Assembly (NCBI RefSeq): GCF_036898095.1
Contig: NC_090725.1
Location: 205,002,263-205,066,262 of the forward strand
Source: Palaemon carinicauda
Taxonomy: Eukaryota; Arthropoda; Malacostraca; Decapoda; Palaemonidae
Direction: 5' to 3'
Length of the DNA stretch: 64,000 nucleotides
Below are positions 11,045-22,740 of the stretch, one piece after another. Position numbers and translations under genes: made by a program. The notes under the pieces were generated by a model. That model made no database searches. It had not been told where the DNA came from and saw only the letters and a list, made by a program, of their open reading frames with translations. How positions within the stretch are numbered: the first letter of the stretch is position 1; each line of letters begins with the position of its first letter.

Positions 11045-12141
11045 AGCCTCCCCCGCTCTTCGTCTGACTTCCTTCAGTCTATCGAAAGACTCTCTAGATC
11101 TCGAGGCTTTTCGAAGGAGGCAGCCAGTGCGATTGCAAGAGCGAGGAGAGCTTCTACCATTAGAGTATACCAGTCGAAGTGGGAAGTCTTTTGAGACTGG
11201 TGCAAGTCAGCATCTGTGTCCTCGTCCAGTACCTCTGTAGCCCAAATCGCAGATTTTCTTTTACATCTGAGAAAGGTTCGCTCCCTTTCAGCTCCCACGA
11301 TTAAGGGCTACAGGAGCATGTTGGCTTCGGTCTTTCGACATAGAGGCTTAGATCTTTCCAACAATAAAGATCTCCAAGATCTCCTTAAGTCTTTCGAGAC
11401 CTCTAAGGAACGTCGTTTGGCAACTCCTGGATGGAACTTAGACGTGGTCATAAGGTTCCTCATGTCAGACAGGTTTGAGCCATTACATTCAGCCTCCCTG
11501 AAGGATCTCACCCTCAAGACACTTTTCCTAGTGTGCTTGGCTTCGGCTAAAAGGGTCAGTGAACTTCATGCCTTCAGTAAGAACATCGTTTTTTTCTACA
11601 GAAAAAGCCACTTGTTCACTTCAACTTGGTTTCCTGGCCAAAAAATGAACTGCCTTCTCGTCCTTGGCCTAAATCTTTTGATATTCCTTGCTTATCAGAG
11701 ATCGTAGGCAACGAACTGGAAAGAGTATTATGTCCTGTTAGAGCTCTTAAGTTCTATTTAGCTCGTACTAAGTCATTACGAGGTAAATCTGAGGCATTAT
11801 GGTGCTCAGTTGAGAAACCATCATTGCCTATGTCAAAGAATGCTTTGTCATATTTATCAGATTTTTTAATACGAGAAGCTCATTCTCACTTGAATGAGAA
11901 AGACCGATGGTTGCTTAAGGTTAAGACGCACGAAGTTAGAACTATAGCAACCTCCGTGGCCTTCAAGCAAAATAAATCTCTGCAAAGTATTATGGACGCG
12001 ACTTTTTGGAGAAGCAAGTCAGTGTTCGCGTCATTTTACTTAAAAGATGTCCAGACTCTTTACGAGGACTGCTACACACTGGGTCCATTCGTTGCAGCGA
12101 GTGCAGTAGTGGGTGAGGGTTCTACCACTACATTACCCTAA
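11045..12141 (+). pseudogene. DIRS-B1 tyrosine recombinase, broken
   Basis: The N-terminal part reads in frame 2 (SIERLSRSRGFSKEA.. then IRVYQSKWEVF), meets a TGA at 11192-11194, and resumes with IADFLLHLRKVRSLS. LCLASAKRVSELHAF holds the first catalytic Arg. A frameshift near 11600 moves the rest to frame 1: KTHEVRTIA (His-x-x-Arg) and KSVFASFYLKDV (Tyr nucleophile). The second His position is Ser here (ASFY against AHY in B3), another possible loss. The stop is at 12139-12141. An extra C in the run at 11049-11055 may be why it shares a frame with the upstream domain. Confidence 0.8.
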
Positions 12142-12526
12142 TTCCAATATCCTTTTTAATCTGTCTCTTGAAATGTTTTTTGGGATGTACGGAAGGCTAA
12201 GAAGCCTTTCGCATCCTTGTTGATTTGGCGGGTGGTCAAAGTCATTTCTTGAGAGCGCCCAGATTAGGGGTTTTGATGAGGTCCTGTTAGTATGGGTTGC
12301 AACCCTTTATACTTCAGCTCCTGGGAGTCTTTCAGCATCCTAAGAGGATCGCTGGGCTTCGTGAGGAAGACAGACTTACAAGGCAGAGTAATCGTCTAAG
12401 TCAACTTCCTTACCAGGTACTATATATTTTGGTTTGGTTATATTGATAACTGTCAAAAACTCTTAGCTTATACGCTGTAAACTTAATTAACTCTGGTCTC
12501 TACCCACCGCCTTGGGTGTGAATCAG

Positions 12527-12620
12527 TTATTATATATTCACCGGCTAAGTTAAATATTTAAAAATGATATTTTAATTATAAAATAAATTTTTGAATATAC
12601 TTACCCGGTGAATATATAAA
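12527..12620 (+). repeat. DIRS-B1 internal complementary region
   Basis: TATATTCACCGGCTAAGTTA onward is the reverse complement of the element's left end (6415-6445). It passes directly into ATGATATTTTAATTATAAAA.., the reverse complement of the right end (12800-12861). The joint is at about 12559-12561. Confidence 0.92.
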
Positions 12621-12664
12621 TTAAAGGCCCTCCCTTCCTCCCCAATAGAGACGCAGCGGGACGA

Positions 12665-12861
12665 GAAGAATTGAAGGGTTTGTTTACATGCAAGAGTGGT
12701 ATCTGGCCGATAGTTGGCGCTGGTGGTCACACCCGCAACCTTCATAGCGATCGCTCGCGAGTTTTTGAGTGTGTTTTCTGTCGAGCCGCTGAGTAGCAGC
12801 TATTATATATTCACCGGGTAAGTATATTCAAAAATTTATTTTATAATTAAAATATCATTTT
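12665..12861 (+). repeat. DIRS-B1 3' inverted terminal repeat
   Basis: Reverse-complement partner of 6415-6583 over about 145 bp, followed by a unique right tip of about 50 bp that is matched only in the ICR. Confidence 0.88.
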
Positions 12862-14413
12862 GTTTCACCACCTTCATAATAACATACTTTATAACTTTGC
12901 ATCTTTCTATCACCCTGGTTTTAGTCTCCTCTTGAGAAAATGGATGCTAAAAAAAATTATGCTTTATATCTTGCTAAATACTTACTTTAGAGAAAAAAAT
13001 GTAATTGTTTTACAAACATTTTTCTTCAAAATATGTTCCATACAATTTTTCATGTTGCTCGTTTTTATGCTAAATGTAAGCCAAAAATTATACAATATTT
13101 AAATTTTACCTCTAGTTATGCAATAGTGGCTGTAAAGTTAATTTAAATGATATATTCAAGCATTTACTAAATTCTTACATTAATTATAGTGCTTTCTTCA
13201 GTTTTCACAAAGTATGAACAAGAACTGTTAACATGTTGTGAGACCTTAAATGTTATCTTGAAAATGACTTCATTGGTAGATTGCAGTATTAAATGTAAAG
13301 GTAAAAAACATTCTCAGTTAGAACTGAAAAGTGTCATTGAGTATTAAAAATGTAGGAAAGGTTGTAAGAAGTTCTGAAGCTTTTCAGTCAAGGCATAAAA
13401 CCTCTACAGCTCCCAAACTATTTCTGAGATGTCAAGACACTTGGATTGAATTTTATTCATGATTGTCTATTTTGGGAAGATGCATCTAATAAGTTTTATA
13501 AAATAAACAAAGCAAAAAACCAGTAAGTGGTTGTGAGACAGTGCACCATGTAGACGTCATATTAAGGATACTATTTAGAAAGTGAGTGAGAAAATAAAGG
13601 ATGAATGTGGTAAAATACAGTAGTTACTATTCATAAAGGAAATTTAGTTGATTTAGTTGTTGCAAAGGCATGAAAAAAAAAAACATGGCCGTCCTGAATG
13701 TTCTACAGTTTCAGAGGCAGTGAATCATGTTTATATTTACATTTCTGTAAAATTTATTAGGTTATCATGGTGAGCTGGCTTATGAGAAAACCAGGAAATC
13801 TAATCTGAGAAGATATTGTTGACACTAAACAGAACTAGAACCAGAAAAAAGCCAGTGGTATGTTTTCGTGACACGTAACAAAATTCTGTCTCGTGCATGG
13901 CATGTACTGTAAATACAGTACTGTAATCCCTCACCATATCACAGTTCATTTAACGTTCACTGGGTACATCACTGATTTATAAATGTATTACGTATATGTA
14001 AATACATATTGCTGGTTTCTGAGGTCAGACAAGTTTTATATTTTTCATATTTTATTTATATTTTATTAAAAATAGTAAATGTTGGGCCTAAGAATTAACA
14101 AAGTAATTTATACTAATACTATATGTGCTCTTGTAAGTTGCAATCTCACACATTGTGCAATCCCCAAGATTTTCACCTTAAAAATGAATTTATCATGCAT
14201 CTCGTGTATCATTATGTAGAGGTTTTGCAGACTGGCTGGACACAGCCTATTTTCAGAATGTCGATCACATTCTAGCCTCATTACATAAAATTTTGGTAAA
14301 AGTAATATCATACTGAAATTGTCATGGGGCACCACCTCTTGATTTTCTTCTGAGCAAGGGAACCCAGCAATAATCCTAAAACTTCCCTGTGACTTTATTG
14401 GTTAGTATGCCCA
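12862..14413 (+). other. AT-rich noncoding sequence
   Basis: Nothing convincing was found on either strand: the short ORFs are AT-rich and low in information, and no dsRBD-type exon was recognised. Probably Dicer intron sequence. Confidence 0.4.
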
Positions 14414-14820
14414 CTCCATTTATTATTATTATTAATTGCTAAGCTACAACCGTAGTTGGAAAAGCAGATGCTATAAGCCCAGGGGCTCCAACAGGGAAAA
14501 TAGCCCAGTAAGGAAAGGAAACAAGGAAAAATAAAGATTTAACAGATAAATATATCCTATATAAACTATACAAACTTTAACAAAACAAGAGGAAGAGAAA
14601 TAAGGTAGAATAGTGTGCTCAAGTGTACCCTCAAGCAAAATAACTCTAATCCAAGACAGCGGAAGACCATGGTACAGAGGCTATGCCACTGCCGAAGACT
14701 AGAGAACAATGGTTTGATTTTGGAGTGTCCTCCTAACCAGAGAGAAGGATCCAATGTAGTACTGTCTGGCCAGTCAAAGGACCCCATACCTCTCTAGCGG
14801 TTATATCTTAACGGGTGGCT
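14414..14820 (-). mobile_element. LINE 3'-tail copy A, ending in (ATT)n
   Basis: After a short (ATT)n comes GCTAAGCTACAACCGTAGTT and a block shared with 19143-19795 and, for the first 100 bases or so, with 55050-55569. The last copy includes the C-terminus of a non-LTR RT on the minus strand, so the family is read as a LINE 3' region on the minus strand with the microsatellite as its tail. This copy lacks an internal segment present at 19490-19700. Confidence 0.65.
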
Positions 14821-14892
14821 GGTGCCCTGGCCAACCTACTACCTATACTTTTCTGATTAAGCTCAAATGCTGGGTAAGCTTTTAGAAAGAAA

Positions 14893-15075
14893 TTGTTCAG
14901 TCACTAAATACAAACCAACACTATTTAAAGGTTAGCCAAAAAACAAGCCATTAGATTTTTAGGAGGGTTAACCATCCACCCGCTAGTTAGCAGCAGGGGG
15001 TGGGGATGGGGGTAATAGCTACCCCGGTCACTCACACACATGACATGGGTTGAAAACTTGAAAAATCCACTTTTC
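14893..15075 (+). repeat. DIRS-B2 5' inverted terminal repeat
   Basis: Pairs in reverse complement with 24355-24571, through ACCAACACTATTT, AGCCATTAGATTTTTAG, GGTTAACCATCCACCC and ACTCACACAC. About 20 bases near the left tip are missing compared with the ICR. Confidence 0.75.
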
Positions 15076-15957
15076 TTTTGGTTCAGGTTGAGAACAAACA
15101 TTACCGCTCTTCCCCCTCACTAATTATTGACTCCATTAAAGGTAGTCGTCGACTTATGAAGAGGATAGGGACCAAGAGATGGACAATTTTGACATATGTC
15201 GAACTTGAAAAAGTGAAGTTTCCGTAGATTTATTAATCTACATTATGATTTCACAATCATCCATGTCATATTTTATCAGTATTTTCTTACTGTATATCAT
15301 TAGTTAATTTTCTTGTTCCATAGGATATCATATGCTCTAATAAAGCATTATTGTATTCTATTTTTCAGTTTTGAAAACATTTGAGCAATCAACAATTACC
15401 AACTTTTTTTTCTACCTTTGGGCTTTAGTTGTGATCAACTGTGCTGTTGATCTGAAGGTCCTGCTATCGTATCGAGATAATGCGTACATTCGAATTGCTT
15501 ATTTTTTATATTCATGATGGATATTACATCAGCACCAGGATGTTACAGGATATCATAGTTTTCATATAGTTTGTTTATAGACATTATTATCAATCATACT
15601 AATATGTTCTCTCTTTTTGTGTGTGTGTGTCTGTGCACGCGCACGTGCGTACGGTTAGTTCCATTTTTAAAGCTTCATATAGCATTTAAATATTAGTTCA
15701 TTATTAAGCCATCATATTTCACTAGAAATTGTTGTGTTTCATTGTGATTTATTAAAGCATGTTTGTAGGCCATTTTTCAATTCCGAGACCACTTCAAGAC
15801 TAACAATTACTTAGGTTTTACTTTCGGTAGGTATCAGCTGATCTCAAAGGCACACTACTTCACTGCAATTATGCGCGCACAACTTTGTTTATATAATTTT
15901 CTTATTCAAGATATTTTCATAATGATTATTAAATCAACATTAATTATCATATGAATA

Positions 15958-16033
<76 letters not shown>

Positions 16034-16254
16034 GTATTTTTATTTTTAATTCACTGTTAGATCTTCACATTGGATTGAACATTATTAGAAATTCTTTGTA
16101 TCATTATTTGATGCTTCAATTACGGAAATATCAGTAACGCATTGAAAGGGAATCACTTGATTTGCGATTCTCCTTCTGCCAGAGATATGACGTCTTAAGT
16201 CGTGTATGTCGTAAGCCGACGACTACTTGTACTAACTAATGGCTTTTTTACTTC
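15076..16254 (+). other. DIRS-B2 5' leader with a (CT)n run
   Basis: No coding sequence was recognised. (CT)n of about 36 units at 15959-16031, and a short (GT)n/(GC) stretch near 15620-15650. Confidence 0.6.
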
Positions 16255-18840
16255 TTGGCCGCCTTCATGAGGAACTACCCAGGACCAGAGGGCTGCACCT
16301 GCAGGACTTTCATCTTGTCCGTTGATGCGTATTTGCATCTGGTGTGTCCTGCATGCCAGGGGCGGCATTGTAACCAGGACAACTCCTGCCCTGTATGCTG
16401 GAAGTGGTCTTCTTCCCAGTGGGAGAAGTTTGGGCGACGGCATAAGAAGAAGTCCAAAAGGGATTCTTCGCCCTCGTGGTCTTCCTCGAAATAGAAGAAA
16501 ACCAAGTTTTTTTTCTGCCCCACCCCCGAAGCTTCTTTTTGATTGGTTTCCCTCGGGGAGCCATCAAATAGGAGCTTAGACCAATTTACTCCAGGTCAAC
16601 CTCAGTTCTCAAGGGACGGTGCTACTTCCCCTAGCAAAGCGGCCCCGCCCCTCCCCCAAAGTGAGACCTGCTCCTTTTCAGGCGTGGCTGTCCTTTGGTT
16701 TGACTGGCCCTCTTTCGAAGAAGGCGCATTTTGACCTTTAACTTGGTGCAGAGAGGAAGTGGACACCGAATTCCTCGTAGGTGGATCCTCTATCATTGTT
16801 GAGTGTGGGCATACGTGATCCTCTGGTGTCGTCTGCTGTTTGCTGACGATTCCCGCTCTGCTTCTTCCTTCGCCAGTGTCACCGTTGCTGAAGACTGCGC
16901 TTCCCCCCTGGTTGAGCGGACTCTTTATGTCGGGGGCGGTGCAAAGTCTTAGGCAGGTCTCTTGCTGGTGGACATCTCTCTTGTCCTAGAGTGAGATCCC
17001 ACTAGATACCCTGATCCGGAGGTCTTCCAGAGATCTTCCTATTGAGCAGTCCTCCCCTTCGGAAGACCTTCACCGTCCTCGTCGAGCTCGTAGATTGCAT
17101 GATCCTCCTCGTCGCTTCAGACGCTCTCCTTCGTTCCAGCTAAGAGACGTCTCTTTGGCTCCCTTTGCTCGTCGGAGGAACGTCACTCGCCACGATCTCA
17201 CCGCTCGCCCACTCCTCGTCACTCATCACCTTGGGCGCAGCTTTCTCCTAGAGATCGTCTTCATGACGAATCTCGTCAGCCTCACCGGCAGCCATTTGGT
17301 TTCCGAACCTCGCCTGCCTTATCAGACTTTCTCCAGACTCACCGTTCACCATCATTGAAACATTTACCTGTCCACCATCACTCTCGGACCTCTTGCCACC
17401 TGACAGCAGTTCATGGTTTGTCAGCTACCATAGAATTTTTGGATTGTGGTGGCTGATGTGGTAACGTCCCTGACTGATGAACGCCAGACTGAGGTTCGAG
17501 TCCCGCTCAAATCCGTTAATTTCTTTGGTCACTTCAACTGCACCATCCTTGTAAGCTAAGGAAGGGAAGTTTGGGAAAGGGTATAGGTCTATCTGCAAAG
17601 TCATCAGCAGCCATTGCCCGGCCCCCCTTGGTCTTAGTTTGGTTGGTGAGGGGCCCTGGGCACTGATCATATGTGTATATGGTCAGTCTCTAGGGCACTG
17701 TCCTACTTGATAGGGCAATATTACTGTCCCTTGCCCCTGCCATTCATGTGCCGCCTTTAAACATTTAAACTGCTCGTCGAGCTCCCACAGCTCGTGGTTC
17801 GCCGACTGTTCGTGGTCCTCTAGCTTCTAGTCACTCAAATGTGAATCGTCAGTTGCCGGCTGTCCATCATCCTCCGGCTTCTCGCCGATCGCCAAAGGTT
17901 CACTGTTCGCTAGCTTCCCGTCGATCGCCAGCTCTTTGTCATTCTCTGACAGCTCATCGTTCACCAACGACTCGCCAATCTCCTACTACAAAGCGTTCGG
18001 GTGTTACCCATCATTCTCCTGTTGCTCTTTCGCCAGCAGGATGCTGATCACCAGCAGTTCGTTATTTGACAGCTGCTCGCCAGCATCCAGCCTTGCCTAG
18101 TTCTCCTCTGACTCTCTGCCTGCCAGTTCCTAGACGTTCACCTGACCTTGGGCAATCTCCTTTAGATCGGAGACAGTTGTCTAGATATTCTCCTTCTTGT
18201 GCTTTTCGTCGCTCGTCGGGGCATCGGCGCTTGCCGACTCGTTAGCGCCTTGTAGAGGTTCTTCCTCTAGTTCTCTGGCCTGCAAGCGCTGACCATCAGA
18301 TTCAGATCGCCGTTTGCGGATAGAGCGTAAGTCTGTGTCCCACAGATCTACCCGCGATCATCACTCCAAGAATATCTCACTTGGAGGATGACCCCTGATG
18401 ATCTCCTCTTCGGGAAGAACCTACCTTTAGGGAACCCAAGGAAATCCCCAAACAGGCAAGCCACCCTGTTCCGTTTCCCCGTAAGGTGGAACCTTCAAAG
18501 TCGCAGCGGTCCGCTTCCTTTTCTGTGTTGTCATCGATTCATCCATGTAAGAATATCTTACCTTCCAGAAACCCTCGGCTTTGATCCTCTCAGGGGACAT
18601 TTCAGCCAGCGCCTCAGTGGGCAAAGAACCGTTGTTCAAGAGCCTGGTTAGAGCAGTCCACCAGACTTTTGTGGGAGGTGCTCCTCTTTGACCGCTCAGT
18701 ACTCCTAGGATTCTGATGGAAAAGTCATCCTCTCCTTCAGCTGACCTTAGGCGTAAATCCACGGTTCCTCCTCCTCAAGAGCCCCTGGCACCCTTCATCT
18801 CTCCCTTGAAGAGGAAACGGGGTGTAGCTGAATAGTAGGA
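16255..18840 (+). pseudogene. DIRS-B2 gag, N-terminal and central part (SINE-interrupted)
   Basis: A clean start encodes MAAFMRNYPGPEGCTCRTFI and then CPACQGRHCNQDNSCPVCWK, a Cys/His cluster that also opens the B3 gag (CPQCRGQRCDRSNVCIEC). A basic KKKSKRD stretch follows, with a stop at 16491-16493. Downstream the Ser/Pro/Arg/His-rich middle persists in pieces (for example ASRRSPKVHCSLASRRSP near 17878), interrupted by the SINE at 17445-17770. The Cys cluster may bind zinc and nucleic acid; that is an inference from spacing. Many stops make this a relic. Confidence 0.6.
17445..17770 (+). mobile_element. tRNA-derived SINE inserted in DIRS-B2 gag
   Basis: The 5' part has a Pol III A-box-like stretch (TGATGTGGTAACGT) and, about 30 bases on, a B box (GGTTCGAGTCCCGCTC), spaced as in a tRNA gene but without a foldable mature tRNA. 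A tRNA-unrelated body of about 250 bp follows. It breaks the gag homology between 17444 and 17771. I recall this body as a common crustacean SINE, but that is from memory. The exact ends and target duplication are uncertain. Confidence 0.7.
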
Positions 18841-19142
18841 CTCATCCTGAATAAAGCTCACACCGGTACAGACTTCGAAGCGGAGACTCATCATTGTCGT
18901 CCCCACTCCACCACGAGTAGGCTCTCACTCGTCTCTTAAACCATGAGTCTCTCCCTCCTAGAGAAGAGTCTTTGGTGAGTGCTTTCCACCTCTCCTATCG
19001 ATTAGGTTCCACCGGAACAGCCACCAGTCACCAAACCCGTACGAGAGAACATGTATCCCTCAGCAGATGAGGCAATAAAATAGATGAACGTTCAAGACCT
19101 TCACTCTTGGAGGAATTTTTTCCTTCTCAGAAGGAGTTAAAG

Positions 19143-19795
19143 GTATTATTGTTATTATTTTTACTTGCTAAGCTACAACCCTAGTTGGAAAAGCAGGATG
19201 CTATAAGCCCATGGGTACCAACAAGTAAAATAGCCCAGTGAGGAAAGGACACAAGGAAAAATATAATGTTTAAGAAGAGTAACATTGAAATAAATATCTT
19301 CTATGTAAACTGTAAAGACTTTAACAAAACAAGAGGAAGAGAAACAAGACAGAACAGCTTGCCCAAGTTTATCCTTAAGCTAGAGAACTCTAACCCAAGA
19401 CAGAGGAAGATATTGGTACAGAGGCTATGGCACTGCCCAAGACTAGAGACCAATGATTTGGTTTTGGAGTGTCTTTCTCCTAGAAGAGCTGCTTACCATT
19501 GCTAAAGAGTCTTTTCTACCCTTACCGAGAGGAAAGTGGTCACTGATCAATTACAGTGCAGTAACCCCTTGAGTGAAGAAGAATTGTTTGGTAATCTCAG
19601 TGTTGTCAGGTGTATGAGGACAGAGGAGAGTAAGTAAAGACTAGGCCAAACTATTCGCTCTGTGTGTATGTAGGCAAAGGAAAAAGGAACCATAACCAGA
19701 AGAAGGATCCAATGTAGTACTGTCTAACCAGTCAAAAGACCCCATAACTCTCTAGAGGTAGTCTCTCAATGGGTGGTTGGTCCCCTGGTCAATCT
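19143..19795 (-). mobile_element. LINE 3'-tail copy B, (ATT)n-ended
   Basis: Starts with an ATT-rich run, then GCTAAGCTACAACCCTAGTT and AAAGCAGGATGCTATAAGCC. It shares the start and the end (GGATCCAATGTAGTACTGTC, then a GGGTGGTTGGTCCCCTGG-type close) with copy A and is the longest of the three. It is inserted between the middle and C-terminal gag parts of DIRS-B2. Confidence 0.65.
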
Positions 19796-19895
19796 TTCAA
19801 GGAAGGTCTTAAACAACCATCTCCGAACCCTGTGGGGGTGTCAGCAAGCAACACCCATCGTGCATGGGACGACCTCGACCCACCCTAAGATGATG

Positions 19896-20560
19896 TCTCG
19901 TGAGTGGTTGACTTTGATAACAATGATGACCATCTTCCTAGAGCTGCTAGTGTGAAGCTATTGGAGACAGAGCAGGAGTCGGAGCATGCCTCCTGGCAGG
20001 TCTTGGCTTGCAAAAGGGCCATCAATGGGTTATCTGACCCGGTGGTGGCTCCTCAAGAGGACAAAGACACGGTCTTTGACAATGTCTACGGCACCCAGAA
20101 GCCCCCCAAGACCAGTGCGGCCTTGCCCTGGTCTAAGGGTCTGATGAGTGCCCGTTGAAAAGTGTTTCCTCAGATCGCCGGCTCCTCCAGCTCCTTACGG
20201 GCAGGCTCATCCTCTAAACTTTTTCCGCTACCGTTCAAACAGAAGAGGAAGTATTATGAGGTTTTCAATGAGCCCCTTCCTCCCCACTGCCTGTCAACCA
20301 ATCATTAGAGGCTGACACCATGGGGGATCTCCCTCGAGAGACTTTCATGTCAAGTTTCGGTCTCAGTTTCAGAGATCCAAACCAGGAGAAGGTGGCGAAG
20401 TACGCTATGCAGGTTACTTCATGGCTGGATCTCTGGTTGGGATCAGTGAGACACCTCATGAGGACCAACGACTGGTCCAAGGAGAACTCTAGGAAGATGA
20501 TGTAGACCTTTGTCGGAAACTCAAACCATCTAGTTTTTTCTCACGAAGTTGTAAACTTGG
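19896..20560 (+). pseudogene. DIRS-B2 gag C-terminal region
   Basis: EHASWQVLACKRAINGLSDP and VYGTQKPPKTSAALPWSKG match the B3 gag (ASEHAFCQVLTLMKNLNGIP and VYGTQKPSRASAALPWSQG). The reading continues past several stops to LPRETFMSSFGLSF and WLDLWLGSVRHLM. B3 has lost most of what follows. No catalytic function is expected. Confidence 0.6.
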
Positions 20561-21129
20561 GGGCAAACCTGATCCTGTAGCAAAAGGACTTGATAATAGA
20601 AAAGGTTCCATCGTCAAGTCCCACAGAACGAGATTACGCAACTGAGGAACTCAACTCTGGATGGTTCAAACTGGAAGACGTTAAACTGGCTGAGGAGAGA
20701 TGGAGGAAGTCCAACTAGGACTCCCTTCTTCTTAGGGTGTTGACATCCCACCCCCTGTAAACTACCTCCTCCGCAGAAGAAACAACAACAGCCGAAACTG
20801 CCGTCGAACAGGACAGCAGCTGCATTGCCAGCTACAAAGGTGTCTAAGAACCCCTTTCCAGCCAAAGAGCTAAAGGGTTCCAAGACCTCGCGTGGAGGGA
20901 AGAGTTCTAGAGAGGGCAGCCAAGGCTGCAACCACTAGGACGGGCAATCCTCCCACTTGTCCGCTAGTGGGGGATGCCTTCATCACTGCTGACAAGGGTG
21001 GCTATAGCTCAGGGCCGAACCCTGGACAGTCCATGATTCGTTCAGGGTATCGCGTCCCCTGCACACAATTTCTCCCTCCACTGACCAAAGTCCCAGTTCC
21101 ATTGAGCTCCTTTGTGAAGGGATCTGGAA
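20561..21129 (+). other. DIRS-B2 gag-to-RT spacer, degenerate
   Basis: Multiple stops in all frames. It probably encoded the end of gag and the N-terminus of the RT polyprotein; no motif remains that I can name. Confidence 0.35.
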
Positions 21130-22740
21130 AGGAGCTGGCTCTGTAGGCCTGAAGTCCGGACCATGTTGGAGAAGGGCACTCTCCAAGAGGTCCTCGATTA
21201 CTCCCAAGGCTTCTTCAGTTGACTTTTTGTGAAAAAGGCATCTGGAGGCTGGAGACCAGTCATTGATCTCTCAGCTCTGAAAAAGTTTGTCAAACAAACT
21301 CCGTTCAGCATGGAGACCACAGGACTTCATGTGCACGGTGGACCTAAAGGATGCATACTTCCAGATCCCAATCCATCCTTCTTCAAGGAAGTATCTTTGG
21401 ATCATCCTAGACAACAGGAAATACCAGTTCAAGGTGCTGGGCTGTGCTTCGGTCTTTCCACAGCACCTCAGATCTTCATAAGAGTTTTCTCCCGAGTATC
21501 ATCTTGGGCTCAAAGGATCGGCATCCGTCTTCTAGGATATCTTGAGGACTGGCTGATTCTAGCAGACTTGGTTGTAACCCTTCTTCAATACCAAGACAAA
21601 CTTCTGAGGTTTTGCCAAGATCTGGGGATCATGGTAAACCTTGAGAAGTTGTCACTGCTTCCCTCTCAACAATAGGTATACTTGGGTATGATCATAGACA
21701 CCGATCAACATAAAGTCTTCCCATCAGACAACAGGGTAATAAGGCTGAGAAAGGTAGCAAGACTATCCCTCAGACAAGAAGAACTCCCTGCCCAGAGGTT
21801 GTTGTGTCTCCTCGGGCACCTAGCATTCTTGGTTCATCTAGTTCCCAAACAGCTACCTCGTGATCCGATCTCTGCAATGGCAGCTAAAGTCCTACTGGAA
21901 TTAGCCCGATTTCCCGGATGTTCTAGTTCCTATGGGATTAGAAGAACAGACATACCTCAGATGATGTGGGGCTGATGAGAATCTGCACTATGGTGTCAAC
22001 CTTCTTGTCCTCTCCCTGGTCTTGATGGACTTATACTTTTTTCAGATGTATCAAAGGAAGGGTAGGGACCCCACATGCTGCACCACATAGCCTCAGACCT
22101 ATGGTCAGAGTCCGAAGGGTACCAGCACATAAATCTTCTAGAGATGAAGGCAGCCTTCTTATTCCTTCAACAGTTCCTCGCAGGTCACTCAGTGGTGCTG
22201 ATGAGTGACAACACCACGGTAGTGGCTTACATCAACATACAAGGTGGTACCTTTTTGCAGCCCCTTTACCATCTGGCAGTAGAGATACTGAGCAGAACGA
22301 CTTAGATAGTGGTCTTTGAATTATCAAGTAGCCAAAAAAGTCTTGACTTTGTGAGGTTCTCCGACTGTAGACTTAGTAACGACGTCCCTGAATTTCAGGC
22401 TCCCGCTTTACTGCTCCCCAGTCCCAGATCCCCAGGCTCTCTGGTAAGATTCATTCTAACAATGGTTGGACAACATCGACGTTTATGCCTTTCCCGCCGT
22501 TCTGTTTGATGAGAAGAGTACATTTCTCAACTAGACCGGAATATCTGTCAATCTCTCAATGACACTCATAGCTCCATTATGGCGTTGTGCAGAATGGTTT
22601 CCAAACCTTCTTACGCTCCTAACAGAACTCCCTAGAGAGCTCCCTCCACGACACGATCTACACAAATAGCCCCATGCTGATATCTTCCACAAAGCCTTAG
22701 CTTTACTACAACTTCACACTTGGAGACTATCCAGCACCTC
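21130..22740 (+). pseudogene. DIRS-B2 RT-RNase H-methyltransferase, degenerate
   Basis: RT pieces: SGGWRPVIDLSALKKFVKQT, FMCTVDLKDAYFQIPIHPSS (another frame), CFGLSTAPQIFIRVF and RLLGYLEDWLILADL. The active site reads YLED instead of YLDD, so the second catalytic Asp is gone. RNase H remains as LEMKAAFLFLQQF and VLMSDNTTVVAYINIQGGT (22195-22251). The methyltransferase-like part after 22330 is shifted and stopped. The frame changes more than five times, so the product is dead. Confidence 0.75.

Larger units (their letters stand above)
6415..12861 (+). mobile_element. DIRS-B1: complete but degenerate DIRS retrotransposon (lineage B)
   Basis: Both inverted terminal repeats are present (6415-6583 and 12665-12861), enclosing gag remnants, an RT-RNase H-methyltransferase region, a tyrosine recombinase and an ICR. 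The ends read AAATATTTAACTTAG.. and ..AATTAAAATATCATTTT. The length of about 6.4 kb is normal for DIRS. No flanking duplication is apparent, as expected for YR integration. It lies in the presumed Dicer intron, in the same orientation as the gene. Stops and frameshifts in every ORF make it non-autonomous. Confidence 0.88.

Noticed and set aside
17445..17520. tRNA gene
   Set aside because: A and B boxes are present, but the flanks cannot form a full cloverleaf and a SINE body follows.
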